Assembly (NCBI GenBank): GCA_018241405.1
Contig: JAFEDY010000036.1
Coordinates: 1 to 64,000 of the forward strand
Direction of reading: 5' to 3'
Length of the DNA: 64,000 bases
DNA from: Pseudomonadota bacterium
GTDB lineage: Bacteria > Pseudomonadota > Gammaproteobacteria > Burkholderiales > Burkholderiaceae_C
Below the pieces are notes generated by a model. That model worked only from the letters and a program-made list of their open reading frames with translations. It was not told the origin of the DNA and ran no database searches. The translations under genes and the position numbers were made by a program. Positions 36,067 through 44,753 of this stretch are shown in pieces. Within the stretch, counting starts at the first letter, position 1. Each line of letters opens with the position of its first letter.

Positions 36067-36795
36067 ATGCGCATTGCGGCATTGGACGACGACCAGCTCC
36101 AGCTTGAGCTCTTCACCCGCGCCCTGACGGACCTGGGCCATGCCTGTCGTACCTACACCACGGGCGCGGCCCTGCTCAAGGATTTGCGGCGCGAGACCTT
36201 CGACCTGCTGATCGTGGACTGGCAGCTCCCGGATATCGAGGGCCCCGAGATTGTGTCCTGGGTACGCCAGCACCTGGGCCCTGAGCTGCCCATTCTGTTC
36301 GTCACCAACCGCCAGGAAGAGCGTGACATCGTGCAGGGCCTGGCCAGCGGCGCCGACGACTTCATGGTCAAACCCGTGCGCGTGGGCGAGCTCACGGCCC
36401 GCATCCAGGCACTGCTGCGCCGCGCCTATCCGGCCAGCGCCAAGGGCGAGATGGAGTTTGGCCGCTACCGTTTCCTGCCCACCACCCGCACCCTGGAGAT
36501 GGACGGCGTGCCCGTGGAACTCAAGGCGCGTGAATACGAACTGGCGCTGTTCCTGTTTCAAAACATGGGGCGCTTGCTCTCGCGCGACCATTTGCGCGAG
36601 GTCATCTGGGGGCATAGCGCCGAGATCATCTCGCGCTCGCTGGACACCCATATCTCACGTCTGCGCAGCCTGCTGGACCTGCGCCCCGCCAACGGCTACA
36701 TGATCACCGCCGTCTACGGGGTAGGCTACCGCTTCGAAACGGTCAAGCCCAGTGCCAGCGACGAGGCGCTGGAAGAAAGCGGCCAGTCGCTGTAA
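36067..36795 (+). CDS. OmpR-family response regulator
   Basis: A 242-residue two-domain regulator. The receiver domain has the acidic pair LDDDQ at the N-terminus, the phosphoacceptor in LLIVDWQLPDIEG near residue 52, the switch VTNRQE and the lysine in FMVKPVR near 102. The C-terminal winged helix (about 130-230) has VELKAREYELALFLFQNMGR and SRSLDTHISRLRSLL. AAGGAG places the start at 36067; the frame is open upstream to 35872 but that part is low complexity. It is the likely partner of the CHASE2 kinase two genes downstream. Confidence 0.92.
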   Translation: MRIAALDDDQLQLELFTRALTDLGHACRTYTTGAALLKDLRRETFDLLIVDWQLPDIEGPEIVSWVRQHLGPELPILFVTNRQEERDIVQGLASGADDFMVKPVRVGELTARIQALLRRAYPASAKGEMEFGRYRFLPTTRTLEMDGVPVELKAREYELALFLFQNMGRLLSRDHLREVIWGHSAEIISRSLDTHISRLRSLLDLRPANGYMITAVYGVGYRFETVKPSASDEALEESGQSL

Positions 36796-36869
36796 ATCGA
36801 AAAGCATCTACCGAGGAATTTGCCGGCCGGTTGGGCGCTGCACTACAACGCTTAGAGGGAGAAATGTAC

Positions 36870-38570
36870 ATGGCCTTTTCATGCGTGCGAGGGACATCGG
36901 CACACCAGGCCGCGCCCCTGGCGCTGGCCCTCTGGGCGGCAACAATGCAGGGCGGCGCATACGCCTCACCGCAGGACATTGAACACCGGGTGCGCCCCGG
37001 CGACACGCTGGAGGCCTTGGCCGTTCATTACCTCGACGCCCCACGCCTGTGGCCACAGCTCCAGGCCTACAACCATGTGGCCAACCCGCGCCGGCTAAGG
37101 CCGGGATCGGTACTGCGCATCCCCTACCAGCTGCTGCCCGCCGGCTCTGCAGAGGTGGATTTCGTACGAGGCCAGGCAAGCACCACGGCCGACACGGGCG
37201 CCAGTGCCAGTCCCTTGCAGGCCGGCCAGGCCCTGCGCGAGGGCGCACGCGTGCAGGTGGCACCCGACTCCTTTGTCACCGTGCGCCTGGCCGACGGCAC
37301 CCTGATCCGCGTACAGGCCGATACCGACCTGCGGCTGCAGCAACTGCGCCGGCGTGGCCGCGCGGGCGATGCCCAGTCGGTGCTGGAGTTGCGCCGCGGC
37401 AGCGTCGAGTCCTCCGTGCCGCCCGGCCGTGACGGCGCCAGGCGTTTCCAGGTGCGCACGCCCAAGGCCACGACCAGCGTGCGCGGCACGCGTTTCGCCG
37501 TCACGCTTGCGCCCGACGAGCGCACGCTGGCTGCGGTGACCGAAGGCTCGCTCGCCGTTGCGCCCCAGCTTGCCGGAACGGCCGAAGCGGCAACGCTGCT
37601 GGACGCGGGCCACGGCGTGGTCGTGGCGGCCGATGGCCAGATGGGTATGCCGCGTGCACTGCTGCCCGCGCCCGAGCTTTCCGGCCTGCCGGACACCCTG
37701 CACGATGCCGATTTCCTCAACATCTCCCTCGCGCCGGTGGCTGGCGCCGTCGCCTATCAGGTGCAGGTGGCACATGATGCCGATTTCATCCAGACCCTGC
37801 GCAGCGGCATCTTCAGCGCACCCCAGGTGCGCCTGCCAGCGCTTCAGGATGCCAGCTACCACCTGCAGGTGCGTGCCATCGACGAGGGCGGCCTGCCCGG
37901 CAGGGTGGCGCAACGCCCCATCACCATCAAGGCACACCCGATTGCGCCGCTGTACCAAACCCCCGCGCCGGGCGGCACGCTGTCGCGCACCCAGGGCGAA
38001 CTGCTGTGCACGCCCGTGGCCGGCGTTGCACGCTACCGCATCCAGGTAGCGGCCGACGCAGGCTTTGCCGCGCCGCTGCTCGACGAAACCAGCGCCCGGC
38101 AATGTGCCGCACGGGTGGAGCAGCTGGCGCCAGGCAACTACTACTGGCGCGCGGCCAGCGTGCGCGACCTGCCGGGTGGTGCAAACGACCAGGGGCCCTA
38201 TGCCCCAGGCCAGGCCTTCACGGTGGCCAACAACCCTAGCGCCCCCAACGCCGCCGACCTGCAGTCGCGCGGCGACGGACCGGAACTGCAGCTGCGCTGG
38301 CCAGGCGAGCCGGGCCAGCGCTTTCGATTGCAGCTCGCGGCCACGGAGGACTTCGCCGCGCCGCTGGTGGACGAACGCCTGAGCGAGCCCGCATGGACCG
38401 CCTCTGGCGTGGCGCCGGGTGCGTATTTCGTGCGCATTCAAACGCGCGACCCCTCGGGGCTGGAGAGCAGCTTTTCCACGCCACGCCTGCTGCGCGTGCA
38501 GGCGGCCGTGCAGACGCAGTCGGGCGAGCCGGTGACCTCCTCCGACGGACGGCCGCTGTCGCGCCCCTGA
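36870..38570 (+). CDS. secreted LysM and FecR domain protein
   Basis: A 566-residue exported protein. A signal-like N-terminus ends near YASPQ, followed by a LysM peptidoglycan-binding domain (HRVRPGDTLEALA ... NPRRLRPGSVLRIP, about 35-85), a FecR domain (about 130-220, with GSVESSVPPGRDGARRF and TPKATTSVRGTRFAV) and three fibronectin-III-like repeats (about 280-550). GAGGGA lies nine bases before ATG 36870; ATG 36864 is an alternative. Such proteins sit next to CHASE2 sensor enzymes and may be a cell-wall-attached signal or scaffold. Encoded between a response regulator and a histidine kinase. Confidence 0.85.
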   Translation: MAFSCVRGTSAHQAAPLALALWAATMQGGAYASPQDIEHRVRPGDTLEALAVHYLDAPRLWPQLQAYNHVANPRRLRPGSVLRIPYQLLPAGSAEVDFVRGQASTTADTGASASPLQAGQALREGARVQVAPDSFVTVRLADGTLIRVQADTDLRLQQLRRRGRAGDAQSVLELRRGSVESSVPPGRDGARRFQVRTPKATTSVRGTRFAVTLAPDERTLAAVTEGSLAVAPQLAGTAEAATLLDAGHGVVVAADGQMGMPRALLPAPELSGLPDTLHDADFLNISLAPVAGAVAYQVQVAHDADFIQTLRSGIFSAPQVRLPALQDASYHLQVRAIDEGGLPGRVAQRPITIKAHPIAPLYQTPAPGGTLSRTQGELLCTPVAGVARYRIQVAADAGFAAPLLDETSARQCAARVEQLAPGNYYWRAASVRDLPGGANDQGPYAPGQAFTVANNPSAPNAADLQSRGDGPELQLRWPGEPGQRFRLQLAATEDFAAPLVDERLSEPAWTASGVAPGAYFVRIQTRDPSGLESSFSTPRLLRVQAAVQTQSGEPVTSSDGRPLSRP

Positions 38571-38616
38571 GCCTAGGCTGAATGGCTGAAATGTCCATGC
38601 AATCGGGTGACACGCG

Positions 38617-40917
38617 ATGAGGCGCCTGGCACCGTTTCGCCGCGCCAATCTGCGGCGTGAATGGTTCGTTCTGTCATTGGCGGTGCTGAGCCTCGTGGCC
38701 TGGCTATGTGCCAGCGGAGCGCTGCGCCGCATCGACCATCTGGTGCAGGACGCAGGACTGCGCCTGAACACACTGCCGGCCAGTCCGGACATCGTCATCG
38801 TTGCCATCGACGACCGCAGCATCGAGGCCATAGGGCGCTGGCCCTGGCGCCGTGCCCTGCACGCACAGCTCTTGGACCAGATCTCCGCGCAAGAACCCCG
38901 CGCCTTGGGGCTGGACATCTTGTTCGGCGAGGAAGACAGCGACTACCCCGGCGACGACCTGCTGCTGGCCCGGGCACTGGAACGCAGCGCGCGCGCCGTG
39001 CTGCCGGTGGCGCGGCGCGACCTGGGCAGCTTCAGCGCGGCCGACGCACCGCTGCCGCTGCTGCGGCGCGCCGCCGCCCAGCTGGGCCATGTGCAGGCCC
39101 AGGTGGACGCCGACGGCGTGGCACGCAGCCTGCATGAGGGCGAAGGGCCGCAGACCGCGCCCTGGCCGCATTTCAGTGTCGCCATGCTGTGCGCCGCGGG
39201 GCAGGCATTGCCGCGCTGCCGCGGCAACGCAGCGCCCGCCGCCGGGCCTTGGGTGGGCCGGGATCTGCAAATCCTGCGCTTTGCGGGGGGAGAGCCGGCA
39301 TTCACCACCTACTCCTACATCGACCTGCTCAAGGGCAGGTTGCCGGCGGATGCGCTGCGCAATAAATACGTCATCGTGGGGGCAACCGCCACCGGGCTCG
39401 GCGACATGTTTGCCGTGCCCTTGGTGACGCAGGCCGAGCGCATCGCCGGCGTGGAGTTGCTGGGCCATGCGCTCAACGCCAAGCTTGCGCATGCAGATAT
39501 TCGGCCAGCCCCCACGGGCTGGGATATGGCGTTCAATCTCACACCCACGGCGCTGGCGCTGCTGGCCATCGTGCTGCTCGGGCCACTGGCCGGGCTGATG
39601 ACCTGCTCGGCCCTCTTCGTGACCACCTTGGTCGTCTGTGCATTGGCGCCCACCCTGATGGGCTGGCAACTTGCCGCCGCGCCCGCCATGGTCGGCGTGG
39701 CCATGGTCTACCCGCTTTGGAGCTGGCGCCGGCTCAGCGCAGCCGCCTATTTTCTGCAATTGGAGATGCGCGAAATGCGCGAGGCGGGGCTCCCCTCTGT
39801 TCCCAGCGGGCAGTCGCGTCCGCTGCTGCGCGGTGACCTGCTCGAACGACGCATCCATGCCGTGGAAGACGCCGCACGCAGGCTGCGCCGGCTGCACCAC
39901 TTCATCAGCGACAGCCTGCAGCAACTGCCGTCAGCCACCTTTGTATGCGATGCCCAAGGCCGGGTGACGCTGGCGAATGAGGCGGCGCAACGCTACCTGC
40001 AGGGGCGCTGCACGTTGGAGGGGCAGGCCATCGGGCAATTGTTGGGCGACCTCGTGGCGCCGCACTCAGACAGCCCACTGCTGCCGCTGGACGCGGGCCA
40101 GCTGGCCGCCATCGCCCCCCAGCAGGAAGGACGGGACGCACAGGGGCGCCACATGCTGTTGCTGTGCAAACCCTTCACGCAGGACGGCAATACCATCTGG
40201 CTGCTCACGCTGGTGGACCTGACCGACATGCGCCGCGCCCAGCAACAGCGTGACCAGGCGCTGCATTTCATCTCGCACGACATACGCGCGCCCATCGCCT
40301 CCATCCTCACGCTGCTGGAGATGCAGCGCGAATTCCCCGAACAACTGTCGCAACAGGACTTGCTGACGCGCGTGCAGCGCTACGCGCGCTCCTCGCTGGC
40401 CATGGCACAGGGCTTCGTACAGCTGGCCGGGGCCCAGGCCGAGGACTACCAGAGCGACGCCTTCGACCTCGCCGTTGCCCTGGAAGAAACCGTGGACGGC
40501 GCCTGGGCGGCGGCTCGCGGACATGAGGTCACCATGCACCTGACCACCCCGCCCGACGCCGCGCCCTTCCAGGGAGATCGCGGCCTGATCTGCCGCGCCA
40601 TCGCCAACGTGCTGGGCAATGCCATCAAATTCAGCCCTGCGGGCAGCACGGTGCACTGCGCGCTGAGGTGCGAAGGGGCGTACTGGGTGATCTCCGTATG
40701 CGACCAGGGCCCCGGCATAGCACCGGAACTGCAAGACAAGCTATTCCAGCCCTTCAAGCGCCTGCACGAGGGCAGCCATCCGGGTGTCGGCGGCATAGGA
40801 CTGGGCCTGGCACTGGTGCAGACCGTGGTGCAGCGCCACGGTGGCAGGGTCCAGGTAGACAGCAGCGGCGCAGCCGGTGCCACGTTCCAATTGTGGCTGC
40901 CACGCCTTCAGCCCTGA
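38617..40917 (+). CDS. CHASE2-domain sensor histidine kinase
   Basis: A 766-residue kinase. An N-terminal helix (about 18-36) leads to a periplasmic CHASE2 domain (about 40-300; IVIVAIDDRSIEAIGRWPWR, LGLDILFGE, GDMFAVPL), then three membrane helices (about 305-375), a PAS-like domain, the dimerisation helix with the phospho-histidine in HFISHDIRAP near 555, and the ATPase domain with NVLGNAIKFS, DQGPGI and GGIGLGLALV. All catalytic boxes are present. It is the third gene after the response regulator and the FecR/LysM protein, forming a likely envelope-sensing system. Confidence 0.92.
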   Translation: MRRLAPFRRANLRREWFVLSLAVLSLVAWLCASGALRRIDHLVQDAGLRLNTLPASPDIVIVAIDDRSIEAIGRWPWRRALHAQLLDQISAQEPRALGLDILFGEEDSDYPGDDLLLARALERSARAVLPVARRDLGSFSAADAPLPLLRRAAAQLGHVQAQVDADGVARSLHEGEGPQTAPWPHFSVAMLCAAGQALPRCRGNAAPAAGPWVGRDLQILRFAGGEPAFTTYSYIDLLKGRLPADALRNKYVIVGATATGLGDMFAVPLVTQAERIAGVELLGHALNAKLAHADIRPAPTGWDMAFNLTPTALALLAIVLLGPLAGLMTCSALFVTTLVVCALAPTLMGWQLAAAPAMVGVAMVYPLWSWRRLSAAAYFLQLEMREMREAGLPSVPSGQSRPLLRGDLLERRIHAVEDAARRLRRLHHFISDSLQQLPSATFVCDAQGRVTLANEAAQRYLQGRCTLEGQAIGQLLGDLVAPHSDSPLLPLDAGQLAAIAPQQEGRDAQGRHMLLLCKPFTQDGNTIWLLTLVDLTDMRRAQQQRDQALHFISHDIRAPIASILTLLEMQREFPEQLSQQDLLTRVQRYARSSLAMAQGFVQLAGAQAEDYQSDAFDLAVALEETVDGAWAAARGHEVTMHLTTPPDAAPFQGDRGLICRAIANVLGNAIKFSPAGSTVHCALRCEGAYWVISVCDQGPGIAPELQDKLFQPFKRLHEGSHPGVGGIGLGLALVQTVVQRHGGRVQVDSSGAAGATFQLWLPRLQP

Positions 40918-40945
40918 GATACCCAGGCGGGCGGCACATACGGTC

Positions 40946-42340
40946 CTACTGCGCACCCTTGCCCGTGAGGACAACACCCACTGTTTCAAACAGGATGATC
41001 AGGTCCAGTAACCACGAGTGATTCTTCACATAGTACAAATCGTACTGCAGCTTCTGCTCGGCATCCTTGATCGATGCACCATAATGGTAGCGCACCTGTG
41101 CCCAACCCGTGAGTCCAGGCTTGATTCCATGGCGCAGGGCATAGTAAGGAATATCCTGCGTCAGGCGCTCCACAAAATAAGGGCGTTCCGGCCTGGGCCC
41201 CACCAGGCTCATGTCACCCTTGAGCACACAAAATAGCTGCGGCAGTTCATCTATTCGCATCTTGCGGATGATTTTCCCCACACGGGTGACACGCGTATCC
41301 CCGGCGCCTGCCCAACGCGGAGTACCGTCTTTCTCCGCATCCTGGCGCATGCTGCGGAATTTGATGACGTTGAAAACACCGCCATTGAGTCCAACACGTT
41401 CCTGCCGATAGAAAATCGGGCGACCACTCTCTATAAAAATCAGGATCGCCGTCAACAGCATTATCGGAGCAGCCAACAACAGCAGCACGGCGGACCCCAC
41501 GACATCAAGCAGGCGCTTGACGAGCGAACGCACAAACCCTTGCTTGAAACCATCGCCAAAAATCAACCAGCCGGCGGAAACCGCCTCCAGATGGACCTGT
41601 CCCAGGAGCTGCTCGAAATGGGTTGCCAGGTCAATCACATGTATGCCTTGGAGCTTGCAGTCAAGCAACTCGCGCATAGGCATGCTGCCGCCACGGCGCT
41701 CGCTCAATGCCACTACGATTTCATTGACATTCTGTTCGCGCACCACTTCGGTCAAGGTTTTTCCGGGAGATACGACATTCAGACCTGAAATAGCCGGCTC
41801 CTTTTCCTGCAAACCGCGAAAATATCCGATCAGCTCAATCCCTGGATCATTTTCTTGCAGGGACTTTCCAACGATTGACGCACGCACTCCCGTTCCATAA
41901 ACCAGCACCCGCTGCCGCGCGTACGAAGCCGGTAAAATCTCATTTCCGAGCAAACGCATTATCAGCATTCCGCCGACTATAAGCAGAAGGGCCAGCAAGG
42001 TCTCCTCGTTCTGATACGGTGGGTGCAGCGGCATAAACAGCAGGATGCAGCCGGCAATTGCCATTGATAAAATAAATGACAGAACGGCACGCGCCCGCAC
42101 CTGCCCCACAGTCAGTTTGCTGGGACGGTCATACAGGCCAAGGGCGAAATTCACGCCAACAATCCCTATGGCCATCAACCCACCGCGTACAAACCCCGAA
42201 GAGATCAGTGCTCCATTAAAACCACCCACTCCACCTTGCAACATCAGCGAAATAATCAGCGTGCCCACGATCAGCATCGTGTACATGATGATCTGCAAAA
42301 TGGTTCCCCGCCGGAAATAATGATTAAAAATCTTTAACAT
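40946..42340 (-). CDS. exopolysaccharide priming glycosylphosphotransferase (EpsB/WbaP-like)
   Basis: A 464-residue polyprenyl-phosphate sugar transferase. Four or five N-terminal helices, a CoA-binding-like Rossmann region (QRVLVYGTGVRASIVGKSL near residue 145) and the C-terminal catalytic domain: KRLLDVVGSAVLLLL near 268, RQERVGLNGGVFNVIKFRSM, IDELPQLFCVLKGDMSLVGP and KPGLTGWAQVR. It begins polysaccharide assembly on undecaprenyl phosphate. AGGGG supports ATG 42340; GTG 42346 is also possible. Its DNA is visibly less GC-rich than its neighbours (31 of 60 bases are G or C in 41941-42000), hinting at a different origin. Confidence 0.92.
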   Translation of the reverse strand: MLKIFNHYFRRGTILQIIMYTMLIVGTLIISLMLQGGVGGFNGALISSGFVRGGLMAIGIVGVNFALGLYDRPSKLTVGQVRARAVLSFILSMAIAGCILLFMPLHPPYQNEETLLALLLIVGGMLIMRLLGNEILPASYARQRVLVYGTGVRASIVGKSLQENDPGIELIGYFRGLQEKEPAISGLNVVSPGKTLTEVVREQNVNEIVVALSERRGGSMPMRELLDCKLQGIHVIDLATHFEQLLGQVHLEAVSAGWLIFGDGFKQGFVRSLVKRLLDVVGSAVLLLLAAPIMLLTAILIFIESGRPIFYRQERVGLNGGVFNVIKFRSMRQDAEKDGTPRWAGAGDTRVTRVGKIIRKMRIDELPQLFCVLKGDMSLVGPRPERPYFVERLTQDIPYYALRHGIKPGLTGWAQVRYHYGASIKDAEQKLQYDLYYVKNHSWLLDLIILFETVGVVLTGKGAQ

Positions 42341-42418
42341 TGCCACCCCTGCAATATCCGAATGCAGTCAAATACCATCTTTGTCAGCATGCATCGCTCT
42401 GAACGACGCTGGCACGTA

Positions 42419-44380
42419 CTAAGGCTGCCGCAGCGGCTGATCTTCACCCGCCAACACTGATACGACAAGCAACAGCCACAGCATAATGGATACACGTGGA
42501 ATTTCAATGAAACTTACTACGCACCCTACCAAAAGCGTGGCGGCGATGGAACCGGCCACTGTCAGGGCCAGCGGCTTGTGACGCGCTATGCCACGCCCGA
42601 GCAACACCAGAGCCCACAGCACCAACGCGGCCAGAACCAGCAGGCCGAGCAGTCCGCGCTCCACCAATAGCTCCAGCAGGAGGTTGTCCAGGTGCCAGGG
42701 CAGGAAATTGTCATACGCAATACTGCTCCAGTAGCGCGAGCCAAATGTGAAGAATGAATTCCTGAGTACCTGCCGGCCTTGGGCATCGATCAGCTCCACT
42801 CCCTCCAGGCGCAGGAGCGCGTCGGCCTGCAAGACTCTGATGCTCAGCACGCCCTCTCTCCAGCCAGCGCCCATGCCTTCCGACGCAAGGGCCGGGCCGA
42901 GCAAGGGCAACTCCATCCAGCCATTGATGGTCTTGCTGGCAGACGACAGATCGCGCGTACGCAGTTGGCAACTCAGGGTGTACAAAAGGTGCTGCTCGCA
43001 CAGCTGCACCTTCACCCACACGGGTTCACCCATGTGGGCGCGCAGTCGGACCTTGTAACCACCGCCCGGCACCAATGCCACGCGCTGTGCAAGCGCCAGC
43101 CCGCCCCTGATGTCGGGACGTGCCGGTCCGAACAGCCAGGCCTCGCTGCCACCGCCGGCCTTTGGTTGCCAGCGCACGTGACCCGGCAGGGCCCCCTCGG
43201 CGGTCTGCCCGCTATAGTGCGCCGGCAGGCGCCCCACACCCAGCCCCAGCATCCATTGGCCGGGCGTATGCAGCAGGCCCACACCACGTTTCCAATGGGC
43301 CATACGTTGGTGCAGGTCCACCTTCGAGCGCACCAGACGATCGGACATGAAGGCCCCGCCGAGCCAGACCCCCATGGTCTCGACGACCAGTGCGGCCAGC
43401 AGCCATGCCATGGCCCGGCGATGCCACAGCGTGCCATCTGGAGCGTCGAAATGGTAGCGGTGCGCCAGCGCGCCCATGGCCATGCCGGTGATGACCACCG
43501 CCAGATACAGGCCACGCGAATAGGTCGTGAGCACCGCATAGGTGGACAGCAGCACCAGCGCCGCCGCGGCGTACCAACGCCAGCCACGGGGTGCCGACCA
43601 GGCGGACCACCACGCAAACGGCAAGGCCATGGCCAGGTAGGCATCGATCGCCGCTCCGCCTACATGCATCTCCCAGAACCACGCCGTGGTGCGATAGTTG
43701 GTGCTGAAATCCAGCAGGCCCACATATAGACTGCGCTCCCACACTACTCCGGCACAGACCAGAAAAAGCCCAATCACCATGCCGCGCGCCAGTCGCAGCG
43801 GCGCGCCTTGGGGCCAGCGGTACAGGACGGGCATCAGCAGCAGCCCCCACAGCAGGCTCTTGGCCACACGCAGCGTATTGCCGGGCAGGTCATAGTCGCC
43901 ATAGGGCCCCTGGCTCCATAACCCGGCCAGCAGGCTGGCCCAAGATGCGCCGCCGCGTGCATCATCCAGGCCTCGCCATACTCCCAGCAGCAGCAGTGGC
44001 GGCAATGCCAGGTAGACCCAGCGCATGCTCAGCGGCGTTCGGGCACATGGTGCCGCGGAGCTGCGCCAGGCATCCATGCCCCAGCGCAGATACGCCCCGC
44101 CCATGAGGGCCAGAATCAGCAGGTCGGACCCATCGACCAACCACCAGCCAGACCAGGGCGTGAAACTGGCCACAGGCAAAAGGGCCGGGAGCACAAACCA
44201 AAGATCGGCAGGCCGCGACATGGCCCAGGCCACCATGGTAAACAGCAGCAACAGGGCCAGCATTGGTGCCAGCGGATAGTGCATTGCCGCTCCCAAGGCC
44301 GCGACGATGCACAGGGCACCGGGCAACGCCGCCCAGGGCCCGACCGTTGCCATGTGGCCTGCACCTGCGTTTCGGAACAC
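42419..44380 (-). CDS. O-antigen ligase-like polysaccharide membrane protein
   Basis: A 653-residue polytopic protein. About ten helices in the first 370 residues and two or three at the C-terminus flank a soluble region of about 190 residues (430-620). The block TYAVLTTYSRGLYLAVVITG near residue 275 is typical of O-antigen ligase/polymerase (Wzy/WaaL) proteins. Start: GTG at 44380 follows GGGAGG; ATG 44353 is an alternative. It precedes the EpsB-like transferase by 78 bases on the same strand, so both probably serve the same surface polysaccharide. No glycosyltransferases are adjacent. Confidence 0.78.
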   Translation of the reverse strand: MFRNAGAGHMATVGPWAALPGALCIVAALGAAMHYPLAPMLALLLLFTMVAWAMSRPADLWFVLPALLPVASFTPWSGWWLVDGSDLLILALMGGAYLRWGMDAWRSSAAPCARTPLSMRWVYLALPPLLLLGVWRGLDDARGGASWASLLAGLWSQGPYGDYDLPGNTLRVAKSLLWGLLLMPVLYRWPQGAPLRLARGMVIGLFLVCAGVVWERSLYVGLLDFSTNYRTTAWFWEMHVGGAAIDAYLAMALPFAWWSAWSAPRGWRWYAAAALVLLSTYAVLTTYSRGLYLAVVITGMAMGALAHRYHFDAPDGTLWHRRAMAWLLAALVVETMGVWLGGAFMSDRLVRSKVDLHQRMAHWKRGVGLLHTPGQWMLGLGVGRLPAHYSGQTAEGALPGHVRWQPKAGGGSEAWLFGPARPDIRGGLALAQRVALVPGGGYKVRLRAHMGEPVWVKVQLCEQHLLYTLSCQLRTRDLSSASKTINGWMELPLLGPALASEGMGAGWREGVLSIRVLQADALLRLEGVELIDAQGRQVLRNSFFTFGSRYWSSIAYDNFLPWHLDNLLLELLVERGLLGLLVLAALVLWALVLLGRGIARHKPLALTVAGSIAATLLVGCVVSFIEIPRVSIMLWLLLVVSVLAGEDQPLRQP

Positions 44381-44458
44381 TACACCTCCCGAATAAGCCC
44401 CGGACCCACGGCCGCATACCCGTCGAGCCGGTGGGGTCCGAGCGACATCATGGCACCT

Positions 44459-44503
44459 AAAGCAAAAAGGGCTTGCTGCCTAATGAATAGCAACAAGCCC
44501 TTA
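44459..44503 (-). terminator. rho-independent terminator of tRNA-Ser
   Basis: Read leftward just after the tRNA 3' end, AAGGGCTTGTTGC and GCAGCAAGCCCTT form a long stem with a loop of about 11 bases, followed by TTTGCTTT. It should end the tRNA transcript before the O-antigen-ligase-like gene. Confidence 0.8.
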
Positions 44504-44509
44504 TGCGTA

Positions 44510-44600
<91 letters not shown>

Positions 44601-44618
44601 TGTGTGTCGAAGCGTGAA

Positions 44619-44627
44619 ATTATAGCA
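44619..44627 (-). promoter_or_regulatory. extended -10 promoter element of tRNA-Ser
   Basis: Read leftward, TGCTATAAT is an extended -10 box (TGnTATAAT) 18 bases upstream of the mature tRNA 5' end. A good -35 match is not visible, as is allowed for extended -10 promoters. Confidence 0.7.
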
Positions 44628-44753
44628 AAAAATGGGGGCTCGTTGTTTTGCGACCCACACGCTGTGGGTTGCGAGTGACTGAGGCGCTATGCTTGCGGCC
44701 TGCACACTTCGCGTCAAAGCCGCATGTGCAGCAACCTCACAGGACCGCATGCC

